From positions 1 to 19,905 of the forward strand of contig CAVINP010000035.1 in NCBI GenBank assembly GCA_963643985.1: a DNA stretch of 19,905 nucleotides. Direction: 5' to 3'. The DNA is from SFTH01 sp963643985 (lineage in GTDB: Bacteria; Bacillota; Clostridia; Christensenellales; Aristaeellaceae). Shown piece after piece: positions 7,211-14,555 of the stretch (its first letter is position 1; each line of letters starts with the position of its first letter). The position numbers and the translations under genes are program-made. The notes under the pieces are model-generated. The model worked only from the letters and a program-made list of their open reading frames with translations. It was not told where the DNA came from and ran no database searches.

Positions 7211-7653
7211 CTCTTCTCCGAGCCTATGAATATGGTCTCCCCGTAGCCCGTCAGATTCTTGATGTTGTCGCGTATGGCGCGGGGAAAGAGGTTGCGTTCG
7301 GTGATTTCGGACAGCGGTACCCATTCCGAATCCAGCTGGAAGCGGTCGGTTTCCGTAGGCGGCAGGCGCCGGCCGCTGACCAGGCGGCAAAGGAATATAA
7401 AGTATATCTTGTGACTCTGACCATCGTCTCTGATGCCGGATATGCGCTCGTATATGCCCGAGAGCCGCAGCGGCTTGACCGCATAGCCTGTCTCCTCGAG
7501 CAGTTCGCGCCTGACCGTTTCCGTGAGCATTTCGCCCGTCTTCTGACCGCCGCCCGGCAGGGTGTAGTACTCGCCGAAGCGCGACTGGCAGCGGTTTACC
7601 AGCAGCATACCGTTGTTGATGACGATGGCCTTGGCCGAATTGCGTGCAGACAA
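7207..7653 (-). CDS. Nudix hydrolase
   Basis: A 148-residue Nudix-fold pyrophosphohydrolase with a complete Nudix box at residues 35-57 (G-x5-E-x7-R-E-L-x-E-E-x-G-Y), preceded by YYTLPGGGQK. The substrate (nucleotide, sugar nucleotide or other X-linked diphosphate) cannot be told. The start is uncertain: the best fit is a TTG at 7653, giving SARNSAKAIV as in many relatives, with a weak GGG 8 bases upstream. The nearby ATG at 7666 is in another frame, so either the start is TTG or it is an even rarer codon upstream. It is a single gene, with a promoter about 40 bases upstream and its stop inside the heptad repeat. Confidence 0.85.
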   Translation of the reverse strand: MSARNSAKAIVINNGMLLVNRCQSRFGEYYTLPGGGQKTGEMLTETVRRELLEETGYAVKPLRLSGIYERISGIRDDGQSHKIYFIFLCRLVSGRRLPPTETDRFQLDSEWVPLSEITERNLFPRAIRDNIKNLTGYGETIFIGSEKS

Positions 7654-7694
7654 GGCCGAATCCCATCCCTTCGTTTTTGAGTGAATATGGATTG

Positions 7695-7723
7695 ATTATA
7701 GCCGATTTTGCTTAAAAAGGCAA
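7695..7723 (-). promoter_or_regulatory. Promoter of the Nudix gene
   Basis: On the minus strand TTGCCT (7718-7723), a 17-base spacer and a perfect TATAAT (7695-7700) precede the TTG start by about 40 bases. The predicted leader is about 35 bases. Confidence 0.65.
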
Positions 7724-7739
7724 GAGACTCAAAGCAATT

Positions 7740-7787
7740 TGCAATATCAAACGAAATTATGCAATTCAAAATGTTAAAACATGTTAA
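7740..7787. promoter_or_regulatory. AT-rich repeats upstream of the E2-E1 promoter
   Basis: TGCAATATCAAA (7740-7751) is nearly repeated as TGCAATTCAAA (7760-7770) with a 20-base period, and ATGTTAA occurs at 7771 and 7781 with a 10-base period. Repeats in helical phase upstream of a promoter are what a dimeric or oligomeric regulator would bind, but no known operator is recognised. Confidence 0.3.
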
Positions 7788-7813
7788 TGATTTGAGAATT
7801 CAATGTTGTTTGG

Positions 7814-7842
7814 TTGAACTTTGGCCCGCAGGCTGTTAAAAT
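7814..7842 (+). promoter_or_regulatory. Promoter of the 2-oxo acid dehydrogenase operon
   Basis: TTGAAC (7814-7819), a 17-base spacer and TAAAAT (7837-7842) with an extended -10 TG at 7834-7835. Just downstream, CAGGA (7852-7856) and TCCTG (7864-7868) form a short dyad near the predicted transcription start, which may be an operator or a small 5' hairpin. Confidence 0.65.
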
Positions 7843-7901
7843 GTAATCAGACAGGATAGTATGTCCTGAGACCAAATACAATTATGGGAGGATGCATCCA
7901 T

Positions 7902-9557
7902 ATGGCAGTACCGGTCATTATGCCCAGACAGGGAAACACTGTCGAGAGCTGTATCATCAATGAATTCAAGAAACATCCCGGCGATCAGGTCGCGGTGGGC
8001 GATGTGCTCTTCACCTACGAGACCGACAAGGCCGCGTTTGAAGAGGAAGCCAAGGTAGCAGGTACGCTGCTGGCCAACTTCTTCGAGGAAGGCGACGATG
8101 TGCCCTGCCTGTATAACGTCTGCGTCATCGGCAATCCCGGCGAGGACTTCGAGAAGTTCCGTCCCGGCGAGAACGGCAACCCCGAAGTGAGCGAAGCCGC
8201 TGCACCCGCAGCTGCACCGGCCGCAGCCGCACCCGCAGCCGCCGCACATGCCTACAAGGGCAATGCCAAGCCGGTCATCATGCCGCGCCAGGGCAACACG
8301 GTTGAGAGCTGCATCATCAACGAGTTCAAAAAGCAACCCGGCGACAAGGTTGAAGTGGGCGATATCCTCTTCACCTACGAGACCGACAAGGCCGCATTCG
8401 AGGAGAAGGCCGAGTTCGCAGGCACGCTGCTGGCCAACTTCTTCGAGGAGGGCGACGATGTGCCCTGCCTGTACAACGTCTGCGTCATCGGCGAGCCCGG
8501 CGATGATTTCGAGCAGTTCCGTCCCGGCGAGAACGGCAACCCCGAAATCGCGGAAGCGGCACCCGTTGCAGCCGAAGCAGCACCCGCAGCAGAGCTGGCT
8601 GAGCCTGCCGTTACGGTCGGTAAGATCAAGATTTCTCCCCGTGCCAAGGCACTGGCAGAGAAGAAGAATGCAGACCTGTCCCAGGTCGTGCCCACCGGCC
8701 CCGACGGCCGCGTGATCGAGCGCGACGTGCAGGCTCTCATCGATGCAGGCAAGATCATCGGCGCTGCAGCAGCTGCCGAAGTCAAGGCCGAAGCGGCTCC
8801 CGCTGCCGTGGTCGGCATGAACATTGATGATCTCTCCAAGCCCGTGGACGACAGCTACACCGAGCCGATGACCAACATCCGCAAGGTGATCGCACGCCAG
8901 ATGGTCTCCTCTCTGTCCACCATGGCACAGCTGACCCACAATCTTTCCTACGATGCCACCGAAATCAAGGCCGCGCGTGCGCTCTACAAGGCCAAGGGCG
9001 AGCCCTTCGGTATGGAGAAGATCTCCATCAACGACATCATCATGTACGTTGTGGCACGCACGCTGACGATGCCCGAGCATCGCGCCATGAACGCCAACCT
9101 GATCGATGACGGCAAGACCATGAAGTATTTCCGCGGCGTGCATCTGGGTATGGCCGTGGATACCGACCGTGGTCTGATGGTGCCCACCATCTTCAACGCC
9201 GACAAGATGAGCCTCAAACAGCTCTCCGACACCGCCAAGAAGCTTGCCAAGGAGTGCAAGGAAGGCAAGATCAGCCCCGATTACCTCAAGGGCGCATCCT
9301 TCACCGTTTCCAACATCGGCTCTCTGGGCATCGAATCCTTCACGCCCGTCGTGAACCCGCCGCAGACCGGTATCCTGGGCGTTTGTGCCATGAAGGATGC
9401 CTTCAAGGTCGTCAACGGCGAAATCAAGGTCTATCCGAGCATGAACCTGTCGCTGAGCTACGACCATCGTGCAATGGACGGCACGCCGGCTTCCAAGTTC
9501 CTGCGTGATCTGAAGAACAATCTGGAAAACTTCAACCTGATTCTGGCCAAGGGCTAA
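7902..9557 (+). CDS. 2-oxo acid dehydrogenase E2 (dihydrolipoamide acyltransferase), two lipoyl domains
   Basis: A 551-residue core subunit of a pyruvate-type or branched-chain 2-oxo acid dehydrogenase complex; it carries the acyl group on lipoyl arms and passes it to CoA. Two lipoyl domains (about 1-95 and 121-215) each have ETDKA, with lipoyl lysines K43 and K163. Ala/Pro-rich linkers separate them (99-120) and lead to a peripheral-subunit-binding domain (about 242-280, ISPRAKALAEKKNADL). The catalytic domain (about 320-551) ends in DHRAMDG with H522 and D526. The two lipoyl domains differ at only about 10 of 92 residues, a recent or homogenised duplication. The ATG at 7902 has GGGAGGA 9 bases upstream. 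The gene is first in the operon, 81 bases before E1. Acyl specificity cannot be read; pyruvate is the default guess. Confidence 0.93.
   Translation: MAVPVIMPRQGNTVESCIINEFKKHPGDQVAVGDVLFTYETDKAAFEEEAKVAGTLLANFFEEGDDVPCLYNVCVIGNPGEDFEKFRPGENGNPEVSEAAAPAAAPAAAAPAAAAHAYKGNAKPVIMPRQGNTVESCIINEFKKQPGDKVEVGDILFTYETDKAAFEEKAEFAGTLLANFFEEGDDVPCLYNVCVIGEPGDDFEQFRPGENGNPEIAEAAPVAAEAAPAAELAEPAVTVGKIKISPRAKALAEKKNADLSQVVPTGPDGRVIERDVQALIDAGKIIGAAAAAEVKAEAAPAAVVGMNIDDLSKPVDDSYTEPMTNIRKVIARQMVSSLSTMAQLTHNLSYDATEIKAARALYKAKGEPFGMEKISINDIIMYVVARTLTMPEHRAMNANLIDDGKTMKYFRGVHLGMAVDTDRGLMVPTIFNADKMSLKQLSDTAKKLAKECKEGKISPDYLKGASFTVSNIGSLGIESFTPVVNPPQTGILGVCAMKDAFKVVNGEIKVYPSMNLSLSYDHRAMDGTPASKFLRDLKNNLENFNLILAKG
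7911..8548 (+). repeat. Intragenic duplication encoding the two lipoyl domains
   Basis: Positions 7911-8188 and 8271-8548 match with a constant offset of 360 bases (120 codons) and no gaps. Most differences are at third codon positions, so the proteins are more alike than the DNA. Confidence 0.85.
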
Positions 9558-9573
9558 GCAGGCAGAAGATCGA

Positions 9574-9608
9574 CAGCGGTCGGTGTTCCTGTGTTTCATT
9601 GACCGCTG
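9574..9608 (+). other. Hairpin between the E2 and E1 genes
   Basis: CAGCGGTC (9574-9581) and GACCGCTG (9601-9608) form an 8-bp stem with a 19-base loop that may tighten by G-U pairs. No U-tract follows, so it is probably not a terminator. It may be an mRNA stability or processing element, and E1 has its own AAAGGAG site after it. Confidence 0.45.
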
Positions 9609-9638
9609 ACCACAATTATAAAAGGAGAGCGAATTACC

Positions 9639-12107
9639 ATGTCCAAGCAGCTTTTCGTAGATCCGAATGAGATGCGTAAGCCCGGGTACATTCATTTCGA
9701 GGATATCCCGTGCAACCAGTATCAGAAGACCGTCAAGGACGAACTGGGCAACTTCACCACGGAAGAGTTTCTGAACATCTACCGCGACATGCTGACCCTG
9801 CGTGAGTTCGAGACCATGATCAACGAGATCAAGATCAACGGCAAGTACAACGGCGTGTCCTACAACCATCCCGGCCCGGCGCATCTGTCCATCGGCCAGG
9901 AAGCCGCAGCCGTCGGCCAGGCCTTCCATCTGGACGTAAACGATATGACCTTCGGTTCCCACCGTGCCCATTCCGATATCCTGGCCAAGGGCCTCTCCGC
10001 CATCGAGAAGCTTTCCGATGACGAGCTGATGGATATCATGAAGAACTTCCTGGGCGGCAAGACGTTGGCCGTGGTCGAAAAGACCGAGCATGCCTCCGTC
10101 AAGGATCTGGCCATTGACTTCTTGCTTTACGGCGCCATGGCCGAAATTTTCGCCCGTGAGACCGGCTTCAACCGCGGCCTCGGCGGATCGATGCACACCT
10201 TCTTTACCCCCTTCGGCATCTATCCCAACAATGCCATCGTCGGCGGCTCTGCCACCATCGCCATGGGTGCTGCACTCTACAAGCGCGTCAACCGCAAGGG
10301 CGGCGTCGTTGTGGCCAACATCGGTGACGGCTCTCTGGGCCGCGGCCCCGTGCTCGAGGCTCTGAACATGGCCGGTATGGGCCAGATGACCGAGCTGTGG
10401 AGCGATGAGATGAAGGGTGGCCTGCCGGTCATCTTCAACATCAACAACAACCAGTACGGCATGGGCGGCCAGACCCGCGGCGAGACCATGGGCTATGACT
10501 TCCCCGCACGCATGGGCGCAGGCTTCAATCCCAACCAGCTCAATGCAGAGCGCGTGGACGGCTTCAACCCCCTGGCCGTGATCGAGGCTTACAGCCGCAA
10601 GAAAAAGATCGCCGAAGAAGGCAAGGGCCCGGTCCTGCTGGATGTCGTGACCTACCGCTTCTGCGGACATTCTCCGTCTGACTCCTCTTCCTATCGTACG
10701 CAGGAGGAAATCGAAGCCTGGAAGGCTCAGGACCCGATCGTTGCATACCGCGCTCAGCTGCTTGAGGCCGGTGTTGCGACCGAAGCAGAGCTTGACAAGA
10801 TCGTTGAGACCGTCAAGGCCACGAACTTCCGCAACTTCAAGCTGGCTATCGACGAGGAGATCTCGCCCCGCATGAACCTCGAGGCAGATCCCGATGCCAT
10901 CGGCGACATGATGTTCACCAACGGCCACGTCGAAGCTTTCTCCGATGCCAAGCCGGACGTCAACATCCCCATGGAGGAGATCCCGCGCGTTCAGGCCATC
11001 GCCAAGAAGGAACGCTGGGGCATCGATGCCAACGGCAAGCCCGTTTCCAAGAACAAGGTCTATCAGCTGCGTGACGGCCTGTTCGAGGCCATCGTGGATC
11101 GCTTCTACAAGGATCCGACGCTTGTGACCTACGGCGAAGACGTGCGTGACTGGGGCGGCGCATTCGCAGTCTACCGCGGACTGACCGAGGCTCTGCCGTA
11201 TCATCGCCTGTTCAACAGCCCGATTTCCGAGTCCGCCATCGTCGGCTCCGCAGTCGGCTATGCCATGGCCGGTGGCCGTGCGCTGGTCGAGCTGATGTAC
11301 TGTGACTTCCTCGGCTGCGCCGGTGACGAGGTGTTCAACCAGATGGCCAAGTGGCAGGCCATGTCCGCCGACATCATCAAGATGCCTGTGACCCTGCGCG
11401 TGTCCGTCGGCTCCAAGTACGGCGCACAGCATTCTCAGGACTGGACGAGCCTGACCGCTCACATCCCGGGCCTGAAGATCGCCTTCCCGGCAACTCCCTA
11501 CGATGCCAAGGGCCTGATGGCTTCCGCTCTGGTCGGCACCGATCCCGTGGTGTTCTTCGAATCCCAGCGCATCTATGACGTTGGCGAGCAGTTCCACGAG
11601 GGCGGCGTTCCCGCTGAGTACTACGAGATCCCCTTCGGCAAGGCCGATGTCAAGCGCACCGGTAAGGACATCACCATTCTGACGATGGGTGCTGTGCTGT
11701 ATCGTGCCATCAAGGCTGCCGATGAACTGAAGGAAAAGTACGGCATGGAGGCCGAGATCATCGACGCCCGCACGCTCGTACCCTTCGACTATGAGACCGT
11801 GATCGAGTCCGTGAAGAAGACCGGCCGTTTGGTCATCGTGACCGACGCCTGCGAGCGCGGCTCCTTCGCTTCCGAAATCGCCCGCAACGTGACCGAAATG
11901 GCCTTCGACGAGCTGGATGCACCGCCGGTCGTTGTGGCTTCCCGCAACTGGATCACGCCCGCACACGAGCTGGAAGAGGCATTCTTCCCGCAGCCGAGCT
12001 GGATTCTGGATGCCATCGATGCCAAGATCGTGCCGCTGAAGGGTCATGTCCGCGTCACCAATCCGACCATCGAAGAAAAGCTCCGCAGAGAGCGTCAGGG
12101 TGTCTGA
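9639..12107 (+). CDS. 2-oxo acid dehydrogenase E1, fused alpha and beta subunits
   Basis: An 822-residue thiamine-diphosphate enzyme that decarboxylates a 2-oxo acid and transfers the acyl group to lipoyl-E2. The first 440 or so residues are an E1-alpha subunit with HPGPAHLSIGQEA, the ThDP motif starting at GDG (229-231) and ending at NNNQYG (269-274), and GHSPSDSSSYRT. From about 473 to the end is an E1-beta subunit with TYGEDVRDWGGAF (G499-D501) and the transketolase C-terminal domain. In most Firmicutes these are two genes. The GDG-to-NN spacing is about 12 residues longer than usual. AAAGGAG lies about 11 bases before the ATG. Pyruvate is the likeliest substrate, but branched-chain 2-oxo acids are possible. 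E3 is not within the window. Confidence 0.92.
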   Translation: MSKQLFVDPNEMRKPGYIHFEDIPCNQYQKTVKDELGNFTTEEFLNIYRDMLTLREFETMINEIKINGKYNGVSYNHPGPAHLSIGQEAAAVGQAFHLDVNDMTFGSHRAHSDILAKGLSAIEKLSDDELMDIMKNFLGGKTLAVVEKTEHASVKDLAIDFLLYGAMAEIFARETGFNRGLGGSMHTFFTPFGIYPNNAIVGGSATIAMGAALYKRVNRKGGVVVANIGDGSLGRGPVLEALNMAGMGQMTELWSDEMKGGLPVIFNINNNQYGMGGQTRGETMGYDFPARMGAGFNPNQLNAERVDGFNPLAVIEAYSRKKKIAEEGKGPVLLDVVTYRFCGHSPSDSSSYRTQEEIEAWKAQDPIVAYRAQLLEAGVATEAELDKIVETVKATNFRNFKLAIDEEISPRMNLEADPDAIGDMMFTNGHVEAFSDAKPDVNIPMEEIPRVQAIAKKERWGIDANGKPVSKNKVYQLRDGLFEAIVDRFYKDPTLVTYGEDVRDWGGAFAVYRGLTEALPYHRLFNSPISESAIVGSAVGYAMAGGRALVELMYCDFLGCAGDEVFNQMAKWQAMSADIIKMPVTLRVSVGSKYGAQHSQDWTSLTAHIPGLKIAFPATPYDAKGLMASALVGTDPVVFFESQRIYDVGEQFHEGGVPAEYYEIPFGKADVKRTGKDITILTMGAVLYRAIKAADELKEKYGMEAEIIDARTLVPFDYETVIESVKKTGRLVIVTDACERGSFASEIARNVTEMAFDELDAPPVVVASRNWITPAHELEEAFFPQPSWILDAIDAKIVPLKGHVRVTNPTIEEKLRRERQGV

Positions 12108-12121
12108 TCCCTGAACAAACC

Positions 12122-12160
12122 AAACGGCCGATCCGCCAAAGAGACGGATCGGCCGTTTTT
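12122..12160 (+). terminator. Rho-independent terminator of the E2-E1 operon
   Basis: A perfect 14-bp stem (core CGGCCGATCCG against CGGATCGGCCG), a 9-base loop and a TTTTT run, starting 15 bases after the E1 stop codon. Confidence 0.92.
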
Positions 12161-12161
12161 A

Positions 12162-12223
12162 GGTTCGTCGCGGAAAATGGGGAGATGGGGCTACAACTCC
12201 CTCCCGTTTTTCCGTGATGAACC
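12162..12223. repeat. 62-bp near-perfect inverted repeat of unknown nature
   Basis: The outer 16 positions of each arm pair without a gap (GGTTCGTCGCGGAAAA with TTTTCCGTGATGAACC), using two G-U pairs if read as plus-strand RNA, followed by a GGG/CCC block after a small bulge. No U-tract follows on either side. It sits between two ordinary terminators. It could be a small mobile-element remnant with terminal inverted repeats, or a structured RNA; no target duplication is visible. Confidence 0.7.
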
Positions 12224-12267
12224 AAAAAGGGATCGGAAAACAAAAATCAGCGTCGCTTTCCGATCCC
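12224..12267 (-). terminator. Rho-independent terminator of cysS
   Basis: GGGATCGGAAA (12229-12239) pairs perfectly over 11 bp with TTTCCGATCCC (12257-12267). On the minus strand a run of five U (12224-12228) follows the stem, just after the cysS stop. The loop is 17 bases. Confidence 0.88.
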
Positions 12268-12273
12268 CAATTA

Positions 12274-13689
12274 TTACGCTTTCTTGACTTTCGGCCCTTT
12301 CGGCGTGTCCTCGATGATATAGCCGCGGGCGAGCACTTCATCGCGCAGACGATCCGCCTCGGCGAAGTTCTTCTCTTTCTTGGCCTTCACGCGGGCCTCG
12401 ACCAGTTCGCGGATGTCCTCAGGCGTGGCATCATAGGGCTTGGAGAGCAGGCCCAGTACATCGCTCATGATGCCCAGGTACTTCAATCCCTCCTCCAGCA
12501 CGGCCTTGCAGGGCGCGTTTGCATCGGTGAAGGCGGTGTTCATATCGCGTATGTACTCGAAAATGACGCCCATGGCATCAGCGGTGTTCAGATCGTCGCA
12601 CATGGCATCGTCAAAGCGGTCGATCGTCTGCTTTGCGCGTTCCGTGAAGGCCAGCTCGTCTGCGTTCATCTCGCGCTCGGGCGCACTCTCCAGCATGAAG
12701 ATGGCGTTGTTGCGGGCGGTATACATGCGATCCAGAGAGTTCTTTGCTGCCATGATCAGGTCGCGGGAGAAGTTGATGGGGCTTCTGTAGTGCGCGGAGA
12801 GCAGGAACATACGCACAGCCTCCAGATCGTACTCCTTGGCGATGTCGCGCACAGTGAAGAAGTTGCCGGCTGACTTGGACATCTTCTTGTTGTCCACATT
12901 GATGTGGCCGTTGTGCATCCAGTAGTGTGCAAAGGGCTTGCCCGTCGCGCCCTCGGACTGTGCGATTTCGTTTTCGTGGTGGGGGAAGATCAGATCCACA
13001 CCGCCGCAATGAATGTCGAAAGTCTCGCCCAGATACTTCATGCTCATGGCCGAGCACTCGATGTGCCAGCCGGGGCGACCCATGCCCCAGGGGCTCTTCC
13101 ATGCAGGCTCGCCGGGCTTCTGTCCCTTCCAGAGCGCAAAGTCCATAGGATGGCGCTTGATGTCGCCGACCTCGATGCGTGCGCCGGATTCCAAATCGTC
13201 CAGATCCTGACCGGTCAGACGGCCGTAGTTGCTGCGCCAGGCCTGCGTGTCAAAATATACGTCGCCGTTGTCCGTGCGGTAGGCGAGGCCCTTGGCCTCC
13301 AGGCGCTTGATCAGGCCGATGATCTCGCCGATGTGTTTGGTGGCACGCGGATGCACCGTGGCACGCCTTACGCCCAAGGCCTCGGCATCCTTGAAATATT
13401 CGGCGATATATTTTTCGGCGATGGCCTCGACCGTCGTACTCTCTTCGTTGGCGCGGCGGATCATCTTGTCATCGATATCAGTAAAGTTCTGCACGAAGGT
13501 TACGTCATAGCCCAGATGCTCCAGAAAGCGGCGCAGCGTGTCAAAAATCACGAACGGACGCGCATTGCCGATGTGGAAATAGTTGTACACAGTCGGACCG
13601 CAGGCATAGATGCCGACATGGCCTTCCCGGATGGGAACCAGCGGCTCCTTCTTGCGCCCGAGCGTATTGTAGATGTTCATTGTTTTCAT
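12274..13689 (-). CDS. cysS: Cysteinyl-tRNA synthetase
   Basis: A class I synthetase of 471 residues that charges tRNA-Cys. It shows CGPTVYNYFHIGNARP with zinc ligand C30 and the HIGH-type signature HIGN (39-42), FTDIDDKMI, the zinc/active-site stretch HIECSAMSMKYLG with FDIHCGGVDLIFPHHENE, and KMSKS at 269-273. The C-terminal helical domain is complete. The start is the ATG at 13689, with GGAGGA about 9 bases upstream; an extension to TTG at 13713 would overlap the upstream gene, and the ATG at 13680 is a less well spaced alternative. Only 4 bases separate it from the stop of the upstream phosphatase gene, so the two are almost certainly cotranscribed and perhaps translationally coupled. A strong terminator follows. 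Confidence 0.96.
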   Translation of the reverse strand: MKTMNIYNTLGRKKEPLVPIREGHVGIYACGPTVYNYFHIGNARPFVIFDTLRRFLEHLGYDVTFVQNFTDIDDKMIRRANEESTTVEAIAEKYIAEYFKDAEALGVRRATVHPRATKHIGEIIGLIKRLEAKGLAYRTDNGDVYFDTQAWRSNYGRLTGQDLDDLESGARIEVGDIKRHPMDFALWKGQKPGEPAWKSPWGMGRPGWHIECSAMSMKYLGETFDIHCGGVDLIFPHHENEIAQSEGATGKPFAHYWMHNGHINVDNKKMSKSAGNFFTVRDIAKEYDLEAVRMFLLSAHYRSPINFSRDLIMAAKNSLDRMYTARNNAIFMLESAPEREMNADELAFTERAKQTIDRFDDAMCDDLNTADAMGVIFEYIRDMNTAFTDANAPCKAVLEEGLKYLGIMSDVLGLLSKPYDATPEDIRELVEARVKAKKEKNFAEADRLRDEVLARGYIIEDTPKGPKVKKA

Positions 13690-13693
13690 ATTG

Positions 13694-14494
13694 TCATTCC
13701 TCCGATCTCTCAAACAGACTTGTATTTCCGTCCATCAGTATTTTGCGAAGTTCCTCGTGAATGATGCCGTTCGTGGCCAGAACATGCCCGGTTTCGAGCG
13801 CCTCATAACCTTCGCGCCACTCAGTGACCAGGCCGCCCGCCTCGCGCACGATCACGACACCCGCCGCAATATCGTAGATGTGAAGGCACAGTTCGAAGAA
13901 GCCCTCGCTGCGGCCGCTTGCCACACAGCACAGGTCATAGGCCCCCGATCCGGATCTGCGCATATCGCTGACGGTGCGCGTGAGTACCGGCAGGCGCTCC
14001 ATGACGTATTCGTTCGCCCAGGCGTTGCGATGGCAGAAGGACATGTGCAAAAAGCTCTCGCGCAGCACACGCTCATCCGATACATGGATGGGCTTGCCGT
14101 TGAGCGTGGCCCCTTCGCCCTTTACGGCAACCCACATTTCTCCTGTCGGCGGACAGTACACGCAGCCTACAACCGGTTCGCCGCGCAGTTCGTAGGCGAT
14201 GGAGATCGTGTAGAGCACCTCGCCCTTGAAGAAGTTGGACGTGCCGTCGATCGGATCGACAATCCAGCGGCCTTCCGCATTCGTCGTGCCGCCTTCCTCT
14301 TCGCCGAAGAAGCCGTCCTCGGGACAGGCGCCCAGCAAAATACCACGGATCAGTTCTTCGCTTTTGACGTCCATCTCCGTCACAAAATCATTCTCTGCCT
14401 TGTGTTGCGCAGGGGTATGCGGGTGCCTTAGCAGCATCTCACCCGAGGCCAGTGCGGCCTTTTGCGCCAGATCGGCCTTTTCACGCAATGTCAT
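13694..14494 (-). CDS. Inositol monophosphatase family protein
   Basis: A 266-residue Mg-dependent sugar-phosphatase-fold enzyme. Metal-binding motifs are visible: GEEEG (64-68), WIVDPIDGTSNFF (D80, D83) and, near the C-terminus, LHIYDIAAGVVIVREAGG, where Tyr replaces the usual Trp before the Asp. The DGTSNF form points to an inositol or sugar monophosphatase rather than the PAP phosphatase CysQ, which usually has DGTKEF. Two starts are possible. I prefer the ATG at 14494, which has GGAG 10 bases upstream and begins like relatives (MTLREKADLAQKAA); the ATG at 14533 would leave a leader of only some 14 bases from the predicted promoter. It lies directly upstream of cysS in one transcription unit and is divergent from the exonuclease gene. 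The substrate is unknown. Confidence 0.88.
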   Translation of the reverse strand: MTLREKADLAQKAALASGEMLLRHPHTPAQHKAENDFVTEMDVKSEELIRGILLGACPEDGFFGEEEGGTTNAEGRWIVDPIDGTSNFFKGEVLYTISIAYELRGEPVVGCVYCPPTGEMWVAVKGEGATLNGKPIHVSDERVLRESFLHMSFCHRNAWANEYVMERLPVLTRTVSDMRRSGSGAYDLCCVASGRSEGFFELCLHIYDIAAGVVIVREAGGLVTEWREGYEALETGHVLATNGIIHEELRKILMDGNTSLFERSEE

Positions 14495-14526
14495 ATCGAT
14501 CCGACTCCAATCTTTGTCTGAAACTG

Positions 14527-14555
14527 TTGGCATACAAGCCCAAATGTGATATAAT
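14527..14555 (+). promoter_or_regulatory. Promoter of the exonuclease III gene
   Basis: TTGGCA (14527-14532), a 17-base spacer and TATAAT (14550-14555) with an extended -10 TG (14547-14548), 38 bases before the start codon. The -10 overlaps that of the divergent promoter. Confidence 0.7.

Noticed and set aside
7193..7666. An alternative 157-codon minus-strand frame with an ATG start near the Nudix gene
   Set aside because: It is in a different frame; only the overlapping frame from TTG 7653 contains the complete Nudix box.
9599..9622. A separate promoter for E1 (TTGACC ... TATAAA)
   Set aside because: The spacer is only 12 bases, too short for a SigA promoter.
7836..12047. A 1,403-codon open frame on the minus strand opposite E2 and E1
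   Set aside because: It is in exact codon register with two clearly recognisable genes and arises from their codon bias. It has no plausible protein family, runs across both genes and their gap, and has no ribosome site.
12162..12223. The 62-bp inverted repeat as a terminator
   Set aside because: No U-tract follows on either strand, and both flanking operons already have good terminators.
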